A stretch of 54,431 bases of DNA from Exilibacterium sp. (GTDB taxonomy: Bacteria; Pseudomonadota; Gammaproteobacteria; Pseudomonadales; Cellvibrionaceae), in contig JANQMH010000028.1 of NCBI GenBank assembly GCA_028280195.1, positions 1-54,431 on the forward strand. The letters run 5' to 3'. The translations under genes were made by a program, and so were the position numbers. Shown piece after piece: positions 28,291 through 36,839 of this stretch; the first letter of the stretch is position 1, and each line of letters opens with the position of its first letter. The notes under the pieces are model-generated. The model did not search any database. It saw only the letters and a list, made by a program, of their open reading frames with translations, and was not told the origin of the DNA.

Positions 28291-28921
28291 GAAATAAAAG
28301 TAGAAAGAAAAGCAGAAAGCAATTTAATCAAGGAGCAATTGCATTTGACTTTTGTTGTATACGTGAAATCACGCGGTAACGCCAACCGTAACGAATGCAA
28401 CAATGTTGTGACCTTTTCAAAAAACCAACTTCAGACGTTTTATGGGATTTTTCTGTTGGATATTGAAATCGTACAAGACAGAACAAAACTGTAAAACAGT
28501 TCACAAACGCAAATCACGATCGTTGAGAGTGTATTATCACGTAGTTTATACCGAGGCATCGAAGATAAATCAGGCACCAGAAAAAGGAAAATCATCGAAT
28601 CGGTTATTTAGAAGCGATGTAATCGGCCTCTTAAGAGAGGCATTAGGAGTCGAAGAACCTTTGGTAGAACGTGTTGCAGTATCAGCGAGATGAAACCCTC
28701 GCCCGTTAAAGCCCGGGCTTAGTAATACTTTGCCCCAGATGAAAATGATCTCTGCGACTTTTGTCGTTGCGAACACGCACGCGCCCAGCTTATGGGTCGA
28801 CTGCTGCAAACGAGACAGCTGTAACAGTACTGCAAACGCACAAAGGCACACTTGTAAATAACGGAGCAACAAACACTTAACTTTACCACGTTATATATTT
28901 GATATGTCTAAGGAGCACGTT

Positions 28922-31900
28922 ATGCGAGACAGTAAAGAAAACGATCATACTGAAAGTGAGGAAAAATCCATAGCCATTATCGGCATGGGCTGCCGTTTTC
29001 CAAAATCGATCAGTTCGCCGGATGAATTCTGGGACAGTTTGATCAATGGCGTCGATGGCATATCCGATGTACCCAAAAGCCGCTGGGATATCCGTAAATA
29101 CTATGACGAAGATATCAACAAGCCGGGGAAAATGTACATCAAGCAAGCCGGGTTTTTACAGCAGCGCCTCGATGAATACGACCCACTTTTTTTCGGCATA
29201 TCTCCCCGGGAGGCTGACATGGTAGACCCCATGCAGCGCCTGTTAATGGAGGTTACCTGGGAGGCGTTCGAACACGCGGGGTTAACCGAAGAGGCCATTG
29301 CCAAACAGAAAACCGGAGTTTTCATGGGTGGTTTCGCGCTGGACAATAAGACTGTTCAACTCGACAGCATGAACCAGAAGATCATCAACTCTCATTCTGC
29401 CCTGGGCATAACACTTGCCCTGCTTTCCAACCGCCTGTCCTATGTTTTCGATTTGACCGGCCCCAGCATATCGATCGACACCGCCTGTTCATCGTCCATG
29501 ATGGCGGTTCACTATGCGATACAAAGCATCAGAAACGGCGATTGTGAAATGGCCTTGGTCGGTGGAGCCAACACCATGTTGACGCCCGGCTATCCCATTG
29601 CCATGTGTAAAGGCCAGTTTTTATCTCATCACAGCCGCTGCAAAACCTTTTCCGCCGATGCCGCCGGTTACGTGCGGGCCGAAGGCGCCGGCGTGCTGGT
29701 GTTGAAATCCCTGCAGGCAGCAAAAAACGACGGCGACAATATCCACGCGGTTATCCTGGAATCGGGAGTCAATCAGGACGGCGGTCAAACCAACGGTATT
29801 TCACTGCCCAATCCAAAGGCGCAGGAGGAACTGATCCGCACTGTCTACAAAAGGGCCGGCGTCGCGGCTGACAAAATCGACTATATCGAAGCTCACGGCA
29901 CCGGTACCAAAGCGGGCGACCCGCTGGAACTGTCCGCCATTGCCAATGTCATGGAAAACCGCGATCTGAAATCGCCCTGCCTGGTTGGTTCGGTAAAAAC
30001 CAATATCGGGCATATGGAGGCGGCCTCTGCTGTAGCGGCACTGATGAAAACGACCTTCGCTTTAAAGTACAAGAGCGTGCCACCCAATCTGCACTTCAAT
30101 GAGCCAAACCCGGCGATACCGTTCGATGAAATACCCCTGGAGGTGGCAACCGAGACCACTGCCCTGCCGGCCGATGCGGTAAACTACGCCGGTGTCAACT
30201 CATTCGGCTATGGCGGCTCGAATGGTCATGCACTGTTGCGCTCCCCTCACGCCGACGAAATATCTCCTTTTGTGCAGAAAAGCGAACAGGACAGAACCTG
30301 GCTGGTGCCCGTTTCCGCACGCAGCCAGGGCGCTCTCAAAGCACTTGCCCAAAGTTACAGCACATTTCTTCTCAACGACCTGGCCGCCGAGAATAAGTAT
30401 GTCATGGAAGACATTGTCTACTCGCTCGGCTGCCGCCGCACCCAGCATAAGTTCAGGGCGGCTGTCATCGCCAGGGATAAAAAGGACCTGGCCGACAAGT
30501 TAGCGCGATTCTCCGCCGGGGAATTTCTGGATACGGTTATCGATGATCAGGCAACTACAGGCACCAGCAACAGAAAAATCAACTTCGTATGCACCGGTAT
30601 GGGGCCACAGTGGTGGAAAATGGGGCGCGAGCTCTACGCCTCGGAGCCTGTATTCAAACGGGAGATGGATCGCATAGAGGAGGCTTTCGTCAGCACCAAC
30701 GGCTGGTCGGTGCTGGCGGAGATGCAGAAAAGCGAAGAGGAGTCGAGAATGGCGGAAACCGAGGTGGCGCAGCCGGCAAACTTCTATTTGCAGGCGTCAC
30801 TGGCCAAGTTGTTCGAGTCCTGGGGCATCGTTGCCAACAGCGTCATCGGCCACAGTGTCGGAGAAGTCACTTCGGCTTATCTGACCGGCGCCCTGTCGCT
30901 GCGCGACGCGGTACTGATCAGCCACTGCCGCAGTCACTGGCAGCAGAAGTGTAATACGCTCAATGGCGGGATGCTGGCGGTCGGCCTTTCCGAGGACAAG
31001 GCCAACGGCTATATCACCGGCTTTGACAAGGTCGAGGTGGCGGCCATTAACTCTGTGGATGCCGTCACCCTGGCTGGCGATAAAAATCAGCTGCAGGAGA
31101 TTGCCGAACGCCTGACGGCCGAAGAGGTATTTAACCGCTTTCTCAAGGTGGATATCGCTTATCACTCGAGCCAGATGGACGGTATAGAAAATGAGCTGAA
31201 AGCCGCCCTGAGCAGTGTCAGTCCGCGCAAGACCCACACGCCACTGTACTCCACGGTAACCGGCAAACTGATTGACGGAGAAACGCTGGATGGTGAGTAC
31301 TGGTGGCTAAATGTGCGCCAGCCGGTAAGGTTCGCCGAGTGTATGGAACAGCTGATTAACGATCAGCAGGGAGATTTTCTCGAAGTCGGCCCACACCCGG
31401 TACTGCAGAGCAGTATCAAGGAATGCCTGCAGCGAGCCGATGAGAAAAGGGCAGTCATTCCCACCCTGAACAGAAAGGTGGCGGAGCAGTTGAGCTTTTA
31501 CGCCTCTCTGGCCAAGCTTTACATGGCCGGTGCGGGTATAGACTGGACGGCATTCGCTACCGCCAAACCGCAGTTTCTCGACCTGCCTACCTATCCCTGG
31601 CAGCGGGAATACTACTGGCATGAAACCGATGCCTCCATCGAACACCGCATCGGCCGGCCGGGATATGTGTATTTCAACGAAACCCTGCGCGGGCCGCTGC
31701 CCGCCTGGCAATGCGAGGTCAACAAATATCTGCTGCCTTACCTGCAAGATCATCAGATCGAGGGGATGGTGGTGTTCCCCGGTGCCGGCTATGCCGATGT
31801 TGCGCTGGCACTGCACCACGAAGTTTATACGGAACAGCCCTGCACCGTGGAAAATCTCACCATCCACAGCATGCTGGTGGTACAGCCTACCCAGGTGCCC

Positions 31901-34900
31901 GTCATCCAGTCTTCCATCGACCCCGACACCGGCCTGTTCAGCATTCACAGCCGCGATAGCGGTATGCCCGACAGCGACTGGAAACTCCACGCCTCAGGCA
32001 AGATCCTGGCCGAGCCGCTGAGCAGGGAAGCCATTGCGGTTGAGTTGGAAGACCTGAAGGCCCGGCACACAGAGACAGTCGAAGTTGAGCAGTTTTACAG
32101 GAATATGGACTCGCGCGGGCTGAATTACGGGCACTACTTCCGGCCAATCAGAAAAATAATGCGCAACAGCACATCGGTCATGCTGGAAATCGAAACGGTG
32201 GAGGAAGTGGCCACAGAGGAGGGTGAATTCATACTGCACCCGACGATTCTGGACGCCAGCTTCCAGTCGATCGTCATCCTGATAGACGATGGTCAGGGCT
32301 TCGTGCCAACCGGTATGGAGCGATTCGACCTGTATCGGGCGCCGGGACGCCGCTGCTGGAGTATCGCCAGCCTGTGCAAGCGCTCAAAAAACAGCCTCAT
32401 CTGCGATATCCGCCTGGTGGATGAAAACGGCGATGTGCTGGCCGCCGTACATCAGCTGAAATGCCAGGCTCTGCCGCAGAAATCCGCAGCGCAGTCCGGT
32501 GAAAATATCTGGCTCTACGAATACGAGTGGCGCAAGCAGTTGCCGTTGAAAGCGAATTTATCAGAACTGTTGTCGCAGCAGTTGCTGGTTCTGGCCAGCG
32601 GCAGCGAATTCAGCCAGCTGCTGCTGCAGAGGCTGGATGAAATGGATGTGAACTATGTGGCATTTATCCAGGGTTCGCACTACGCCAAGACCGATCTCAA
32701 TAAGATTACCCTGGACGCCGCCAGCGAGGAGCAGCTGCAGCAGGCATTTGCCTCCGTGCCCTACCTGAAGCCGACCAATATCGTCGATCTGTGGGATTAC
32801 GACAGCGCCATCGAATCCGATACCCCGACCTCGGCACTGGTCGGGCACAGTATGGCGATGCGCAATATGCTTTCGGCGCTGCAGCAACAGGAGCAAACGG
32901 AAAACACCGACTGGCTGAAGATAACCTCCGCAGCCCAGGCCCTGCTGATGGGTGAATCGGCACAAAACATTGCCGTTTCGCCACTGCTCGGTCTCGGCCC
33001 GCTGGTTGTGAATGAATTTCCCAATATTCTGTGTCGTACTCTCGACCTGGATGCTGGCGAAAGCGCGGCCAATATCGAGATCCTGCTGGCTGAGGTGCTG
33101 GAACAGGACAGCGAAACGGAGATCGCCTACCGCCAGTCCGAAAGATACGTGCGCCGCCTGACGCGATACGAAGCCAATACCGAGACTGAGCAGGAAAAAG
33201 AAATACCGGCAACGGAACCGGCAAGACTGCGCCAGCAGCGCCACGGCCAGCTCGACAGCCTGGTTTTCGAAAGTGCAGACCGCGAGCAGCCCGCCGGCGC
33301 TATGGTTGAAATCAAAGTCAATACCGCGGCACTCAATTTTGCCGACGTGCTGGCCGCCGGCGGCGAGCCGTCTGCAGCGGGCGACGACAACAGCTTCTTT
33401 TCCGACAGCCTCGGGCGTGAAGTCAGCGGCGTCATTAGTGCGGTCGGTGAAAACACAAAATGGAAGGTCGGAGACGAGGTGATAGCGCTTACCAGTGACG
33501 GCGGTTTTCAAACCTATGTCACCGTCAGCGACGACTTTGTGGTCAGCAAACCGCCGTCTCTGTCATTTGCCCAGGCGGCCAATTTCCTGGCATTCATGAC
33601 GGCATGGCAGGCCCTGGACAGACTGGCGCAACTGAAGGCCGGCGAAACAGTGCTTATTCACAACGCCTCCGGAGGGGTGGGCCTGGCGGCCGTCAGCATT
33701 GCCAAACAGGCCGGTGCACAGATATTCGCCACCGCCGGCTCCGATGAGAAGCGCGAATTTCTGCGCACGGCCGGCATTGAACATGTCATGGATTCGCGCA
33801 GTCTGGCGTTTTACGATCAGGTACTGGAAGCCACGCAAGGCCGGGGGGTCGACGTGGTCCTGAACACGCTATCGGGAGAAGCGCGCACAAAGAGCGCGCA
33901 ACTGGTCAAGTCCTTCGGCCGCTTTGTCGATATCGGCACCCGCCAGGCTGCGGGTGGAGAAGCGCAACCTTACGATTTACACCGCAACAACCTCACCCTC
34001 ATGTCCGTCGATATGGACAGCATGCTGCTGCATCGCCCGCAGGAAGCAAAGGAGCTGATGCAGGAAGTTGCAGAGTTGTTTAACTCGACTGAGGACATTC
34101 CCGAGCCATTGCACTGTTTCGCCGCCAACGACGCAGTGGGAGCCTTCCAGTTGATGCAACAACACCGGCATATCGGCAAAGTAGCGCTGTCGTTTGACGG
34201 CGCCACACTGACGGTCAAGCGGCCAAAACAGCACTCGTGGTTAAAGGCCGACAGCACCTATCTGGTAACGGGCGGCACCAGGGGCTTCGGCTTGAACCTG
34301 GCTCTGTGGCTGGCACAGCAGGGCGCCTCACAGCTGGTTCTGGCCAGCCGCTCCGGCGGCAGCTCAAACGAAACCCAGGCCGTTATCGAAAAGATCGAGG
34401 CGCTGGGCTGTAAGACCTTTGTCAGAGCCGTGGATATCGCCGACAAACAGGCGGTGCAGCAGCTGTTTACGGAATTTGATCAGCCGCGGTGCCCGCTGCG
34501 GGGCGTATTCCACAGTGCCGGGGTGCTGGATGACGGCTTCATCACATCGCTGGACGCCTCCCAGTTTGAGCGCGTTATTTCACCCAAGGTCGAAGGCGCC
34601 TGGAATATCCACTACGCCGAGCAGAAACTGGAGTGCAGTGTACTGGATGTCTTCGTGCTGTTTTCATCGGTATCCTCGCTGATCGGCAATGCCGGACAGG
34701 CGAACTATGTCGTCGCCAATACCTTCTATGACAACTTCGCCTTCTATCGCCGTGCGATGGGCCTAAATGCTACAGCTATCAACTGGGGCGCGCTGGCGGA
34801 CTCGGGAATGGTCGCCAGGGATGACAATGTCGAGGAGATACTCGCCGAGCAGGGCATCACCCCGATCGACAACGGCCAGGCCCTGCACCAGATGAGTGAA

Positions 34901-35362
34901 GCGCTGGAGGTCGGTGCCGTACAACTGGGCATTGTCGACCTGGACTGGAACCTCTGGTTTCAAGCCAACCCCAGCTCGAAAAAATCCAAGCGGTTCGCCG
35001 ATATGTTCGGCCTTATCGAATCGGCAAGTGAAACCGGCCCGCTTAAAGAGCTTTATGACAAACTGCGCGAGTCTACGCCCGAGGAACGGCTGGCGGCCAT
35101 GGAACTGGCGGTAAAGGAACAGATTGCCGATTTGTTGCGATACCCCATGGAGAATATCAGTGCCGATGAAGCGGTTTCCAACCTCGGTGTCGATTCTCTG
35201 GTAGCCAGCGAACTCAGTACGCGGCTGAAAAACGAACTCGGCATGTCCGTCAGCAGTATCATGCTGTTAAACAGCCCATCGATCTCACATCTCGTTCAAA
35301 GCCACCTCTCGGAAGTATTTGCCGTCGATGAGCAAGAGGAAGAGCAGCCTATGGAAAGCTAA
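28922..35362 (+). CDS. Single-module reducing type I polyketide synthase (KS-AT-DH-ER-KR-ACP)
   Basis: Protein of 2146 residues. The ATG at 28922 is chosen over one 18 bases earlier because AAGGAG lies six bases before it. Domain order: KS (about 18-450; Cys189 in DTACSSSM, His325 in EAHGTGT, His364 in NIGHMEA); AT (about 550-860; Ser645 in GHSVGE; IAYHS where specificity residues usually lie); DH (about 915-1190; His944 in HQIEGMVVFP, Asp1111 in LDASFQ); a region without catalytic motifs, probably the KR structural half; ER (about 1430-1750; NASGGVG); KR (about 1775-1960; TGGTRGFG, Tyr1929, an LDD motif suggesting B-type stereochemistry); ACP (Ser2092 in GVDSL). No methyltransferase or C-terminal thioesterase is visible. 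The full reducing loop on one module implies iterative synthesis of a saturated or partly reduced acyl chain. Release must be done by the separate enzymes that follow. Confidence 0.93.
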   Translation: MRDSKENDHTESEEKSIAIIGMGCRFPKSISSPDEFWDSLINGVDGISDVPKSRWDIRKYYDEDINKPGKMYIKQAGFLQQRLDEYDPLFFGISPREADMVDPMQRLLMEVTWEAFEHAGLTEEAIAKQKTGVFMGGFALDNKTVQLDSMNQKIINSHSALGITLALLSNRLSYVFDLTGPSISIDTACSSSMMAVHYAIQSIRNGDCEMALVGGANTMLTPGYPIAMCKGQFLSHHSRCKTFSADAAGYVRAEGAGVLVLKSLQAAKNDGDNIHAVILESGVNQDGGQTNGISLPNPKAQEELIRTVYKRAGVAADKIDYIEAHGTGTKAGDPLELSAIANVMENRDLKSPCLVGSVKTNIGHMEAASAVAALMKTTFALKYKSVPPNLHFNEPNPAIPFDEIPLEVATETTALPADAVNYAGVNSFGYGGSNGHALLRSPHADEISPFVQKSEQDRTWLVPVSARSQGALKALAQSYSTFLLNDLAAENKYVMEDIVYSLGCRRTQHKFRAAVIARDKKDLADKLARFSAGEFLDTVIDDQATTGTSNRKINFVCTGMGPQWWKMGRELYASEPVFKREMDRIEEAFVSTNGWSVLAEMQKSEEESRMAETEVAQPANFYLQASLAKLFESWGIVANSVIGHSVGEVTSAYLTGALSLRDAVLISHCRSHWQQKCNTLNGGMLAVGLSEDKANGYITGFDKVEVAAINSVDAVTLAGDKNQLQEIAERLTAEEVFNRFLKVDIAYHSSQMDGIENELKAALSSVSPRKTHTPLYSTVTGKLIDGETLDGEYWWLNVRQPVRFAECMEQLINDQQGDFLEVGPHPVLQSSIKECLQRADEKRAVIPTLNRKVAEQLSFYASLAKLYMAGAGIDWTAFATAKPQFLDLPTYPWQREYYWHETDASIEHRIGRPGYVYFNETLRGPLPAWQCEVNKYLLPYLQDHQIEGMVVFPGAGYADVALALHHEVYTEQPCTVENLTIHSMLVVQPTQVPVIQSSIDPDTGLFSIHSRDSGMPDSDWKLHASGKILAEPLSREAIAVELEDLKARHTETVEVEQFYRNMDSRGLNYGHYFRPIRKIMRNSTSVMLEIETVEEVATEEGEFILHPTILDASFQSIVILIDDGQGFVPTGMERFDLYRAPGRRCWSIASLCKRSKNSLICDIRLVDENGDVLAAVHQLKCQALPQKSAAQSGENIWLYEYEWRKQLPLKANLSELLSQQLLVLASGSEFSQLLLQRLDEMDVNYVAFIQGSHYAKTDLNKITLDAASEEQLQQAFASVPYLKPTNIVDLWDYDSAIESDTPTSALVGHSMAMRNMLSALQQQEQTENTDWLKITSAAQALLMGESAQNIAVSPLLGLGPLVVNEFPNILCRTLDLDAGESAANIEILLAEVLEQDSETEIAYRQSERYVRRLTRYEANTETEQEKEIPATEPARLRQQRHGQLDSLVFESADREQPAGAMVEIKVNTAALNFADVLAAGGEPSAAGDDNSFFSDSLGREVSGVISAVGENTKWKVGDEVIALTSDGGFQTYVTVSDDFVVSKPPSLSFAQAANFLAFMTAWQALDRLAQLKAGETVLIHNASGGVGLAAVSIAKQAGAQIFATAGSDEKREFLRTAGIEHVMDSRSLAFYDQVLEATQGRGVDVVLNTLSGEARTKSAQLVKSFGRFVDIGTRQAAGGEAQPYDLHRNNLTLMSVDMDSMLLHRPQEAKELMQEVAELFNSTEDIPEPLHCFAANDAVGAFQLMQQHRHIGKVALSFDGATLTVKRPKQHSWLKADSTYLVTGGTRGFGLNLALWLAQQGASQLVLASRSGGSSNETQAVIEKIEALGCKTFVRAVDIADKQAVQQLFTEFDQPRCPLRGVFHSAGVLDDGFITSLDASQFERVISPKVEGAWNIHYAEQKLECSVLDVFVLFSSVSSLIGNAGQANYVVANTFYDNFAFYRRAMGLNATAINWGALADSGMVARDDNVEEILAEQGITPIDNGQALHQMSEALEVGAVQLGIVDLDWNLWFQANPSSKKSKRFADMFGLIESASETGPLKELYDKLRESTPEERLAAMELAVKEQIADLLRYPMENISADEAVSNLGVDSLVASELSTRLKNELGMSVSSIMLLNSPSISHLVQSHLSEVFAVDEQEEEQPMES

Positions 35363-35405
35363 GGGAAGCACTAGACAGGGAACGCTGGACAGGCAAAGCA
35401 AAAAG

Positions 35406-35463
35406 CCCCCGGCGTTGCAAAAAATCTTCGCTGCAATGCGGTAGTTTGCGCAACGTCGGGGCA
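35406..35463. other. Long imperfect hairpin between synthase and thioesterase genes
   Basis: The arm GCCCCCGGCGTTGC (35406-35419) pairs with GCAACGTCGGGGC (35451-35463) apart from one mismatch or bulge, around a 31-nt loop. It lies in the 203 bp gap after the polyketide synthase and lacks a following T-tract. It may attenuate or stabilise the downstream message. Confidence 0.45.
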
Positions 35464-35565
35464 ACCCAAGCAATCGCTTCATGCTCAATAGTCAGGTGGG
35501 CACCGCCAGTTTTGCCTGAAATTCCGCGGACGATCAAAAAATTTGCAATACCGAGGTCACAAACC

Positions 35566-36000
35566 ATGAATGTACACACGTTAAACGGTCTTCAACTGAT
35601 GAAAATGATGGCCAGCGGAGAAATTCCCGCGCCCAATATCGCCGAACTCATTCCCATGCTCGATGGTGAAGCAAACCGGGGAAAAATGAACCTCAGAGTG
35701 CGCGCCGATGAGCGCCACTACAACCCCCAGGAAATCGTCCATGGCGGTTTCGCCGCCACGGTGTTGGACACGACAATGGCCTGTGCAATACAGACCCTGT
35801 TAGGGCCCGGCTGCGGCCTGTGCACCATCGACCTGGATATCAAGTACTTCAAAGCCATTCCTACCAACAAGGATCTGTTTGCCAAAGGCAGCGTCAGTGA
35901 AGTCACACGGCAGATAGGCTTTGCCCGGGGCGAACTGGTGGATCAGGCGGGCAATATCTATGCGGCCTCATCCACCTCATGCATGCTGTTGGACAAGTAG
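35566..36000 (+). CDS. PaaI-like hotdog thioesterase of the polyketide cluster
   Basis: Hotdog-fold protein of 144 residues. IVHGGFAATVLDTTMACAI (HGG at 59-61, Asp68) is the PaaI/4HBT active-site helix, followed by LDIKYFKAIP. It starts at an ATG with GAGG nine bases upstream; longer frames upstream run through the hairpin region. In this setting it probably hydrolyses the acyl thioester from the synthase ACP or a CoA intermediate. It is followed after 11 bp by a type II thioesterase. Confidence 0.85.
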   Translation: MNVHTLNGLQLMKMMASGEIPAPNIAELIPMLDGEANRGKMNLRVRADERHYNPQEIVHGGFAATVLDTTMACAIQTLLGPGCGLCTIDLDIKYFKAIPTNKDLFAKGSVSEVTRQIGFARGELVDQAGNIYAASSTSCMLLDK

Positions 36001-36011
36001 GTGACAGGACC

Positions 36012-36788
36012 ATGGATACGGAAGCACCTGCCGAAACGCTGCGGCGAACCGAACTCAAAAAGCAGCGCTGGCTCAGAGTCTACCTGCCCAGACCTGCGGC
36101 AAACATCAAGCTTTTCTGCTTTCCTTACCTTGGCGGCGGGGCCCAGATTTACCGCCGCTGGCCCGAGTTCCTGTCTGAGAATATCGAGCTGAATGCAGTA
36201 CAGTTGCAGGGCCGGGAAGACCGGCGCAGCGAAGCCGCAGCGAGAGACCTGAAAGCAATGGCAGCCACAATCGCGGAGCTGTTGGCGACCAGTCAAAAAC
36301 CGATTGCGCTCTATGGTCACAGCTTTGGCGGGCTGCTGGCTTTCGAAGTGGCCAGGCAGCTGTGCCACCTGGGTAAAAGTCCGCTGCGTGTATTCATCTC
36401 CTCCCGGCAGGCGCCGCACCTGAGGATCAAAAAGCGCAGGGCTCACCTGCCCCGCCTACAGCTGATTAACGAACTCAAACGCCTGGGCGGCACGCCGGCG
36501 GAAATATTGTCAGACGAGGCGCTAATAGATCAGGCACTACCGACAATAAGGGCGGATATTACCGCCATCGAGAGCTATAGCTGGTCCGAATCCATGGGCA
36601 AAAGCGAATTCCCGATAACGGCAATTGCCGCCAGGCAGGACACACTGGTTCCCGCCGACAGCATCAGAGCGTGGCAGTATCAGTCGAAATCACCCATTAC
36701 ATTCACCGAGGTGGATGGCGATCACTTCTACCTCAACAGTAATCCCGCAAGCGCGATTACCGAAATCAACAAACTAGCGGAATATTAA
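36012..36788 (+). CDS. Type II thioesterase
   Basis: Alpha/beta hydrolase of 258 residues of the GrsT/TEII family that edits or releases acyl chains from carrier proteins. The opening LFCFPYLGGGAQIYRRW is diagnostic. The triad is Ser104 (GHSFGG), Asp210 (RQDTLVP) and His238 (DGDHFYL). Cytoplasmic; it belongs with the preceding synthase, being 11 bp after the hotdog thioesterase and 51 bp before the GH3 gene. Confidence 0.92.
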   Translation: MDTEAPAETLRRTELKKQRWLRVYLPRPAANIKLFCFPYLGGGAQIYRRWPEFLSENIELNAVQLQGREDRRSEAAARDLKAMAATIAELLATSQKPIALYGHSFGGLLAFEVARQLCHLGKSPLRVFISSRQAPHLRIKKRRAHLPRLQLINELKRLGGTPAEILSDEALIDQALPTIRADITAIESYSWSESMGKSEFPITAIAARQDTLVPADSIRAWQYQSKSPITFTEVDGDHFYLNSNPASAITEINKLAEY

Positions 36789-36839
36789 CTTGAATCTTTA
36801 ACTTAGCAGTTGCCGGGAGCAGACGGCAAGGAGTGGAAA

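Larger units (their letters stand above)
27611..28921. other. 1.3-kb AT-rich regulatory region before the polyketide cluster
   Basis: No convincing gene on either strand; an 83-codon frame at 28442-28693 has no ribosome-binding site. The region is markedly richer in A and T than its surroundings. It holds the likely promoter(s) for the polyketide synthase and a long untranslated leader. Separate entries describe a promoter-like pair at 28201-28230 and direct repeats at 28260-28290. Confidence 0.7.

Noticed and set aside
28442-28693. Plus-strand open frame of 83 codons before the PKS
   Set aside because: No Shine-Dalgarno and a composition typical of translated AT-rich DNA; kept only as part of the regulatory region, though a leader peptide cannot be excluded.
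28904-28921. Six-codon N-terminal extension of the PKS from an earlier ATG
   Set aside because: These bases contain the AAGGAG ribosome-binding site of the ATG at 28922, so the later start is more likely.
36012-36788. Type II thioesterase as evidence of a non-ribosomal peptide synthetase
   Set aside because: No adenylation, condensation or PCP domains occur anywhere in the window; the GH3 enzyme is the only amide-forming candidate.
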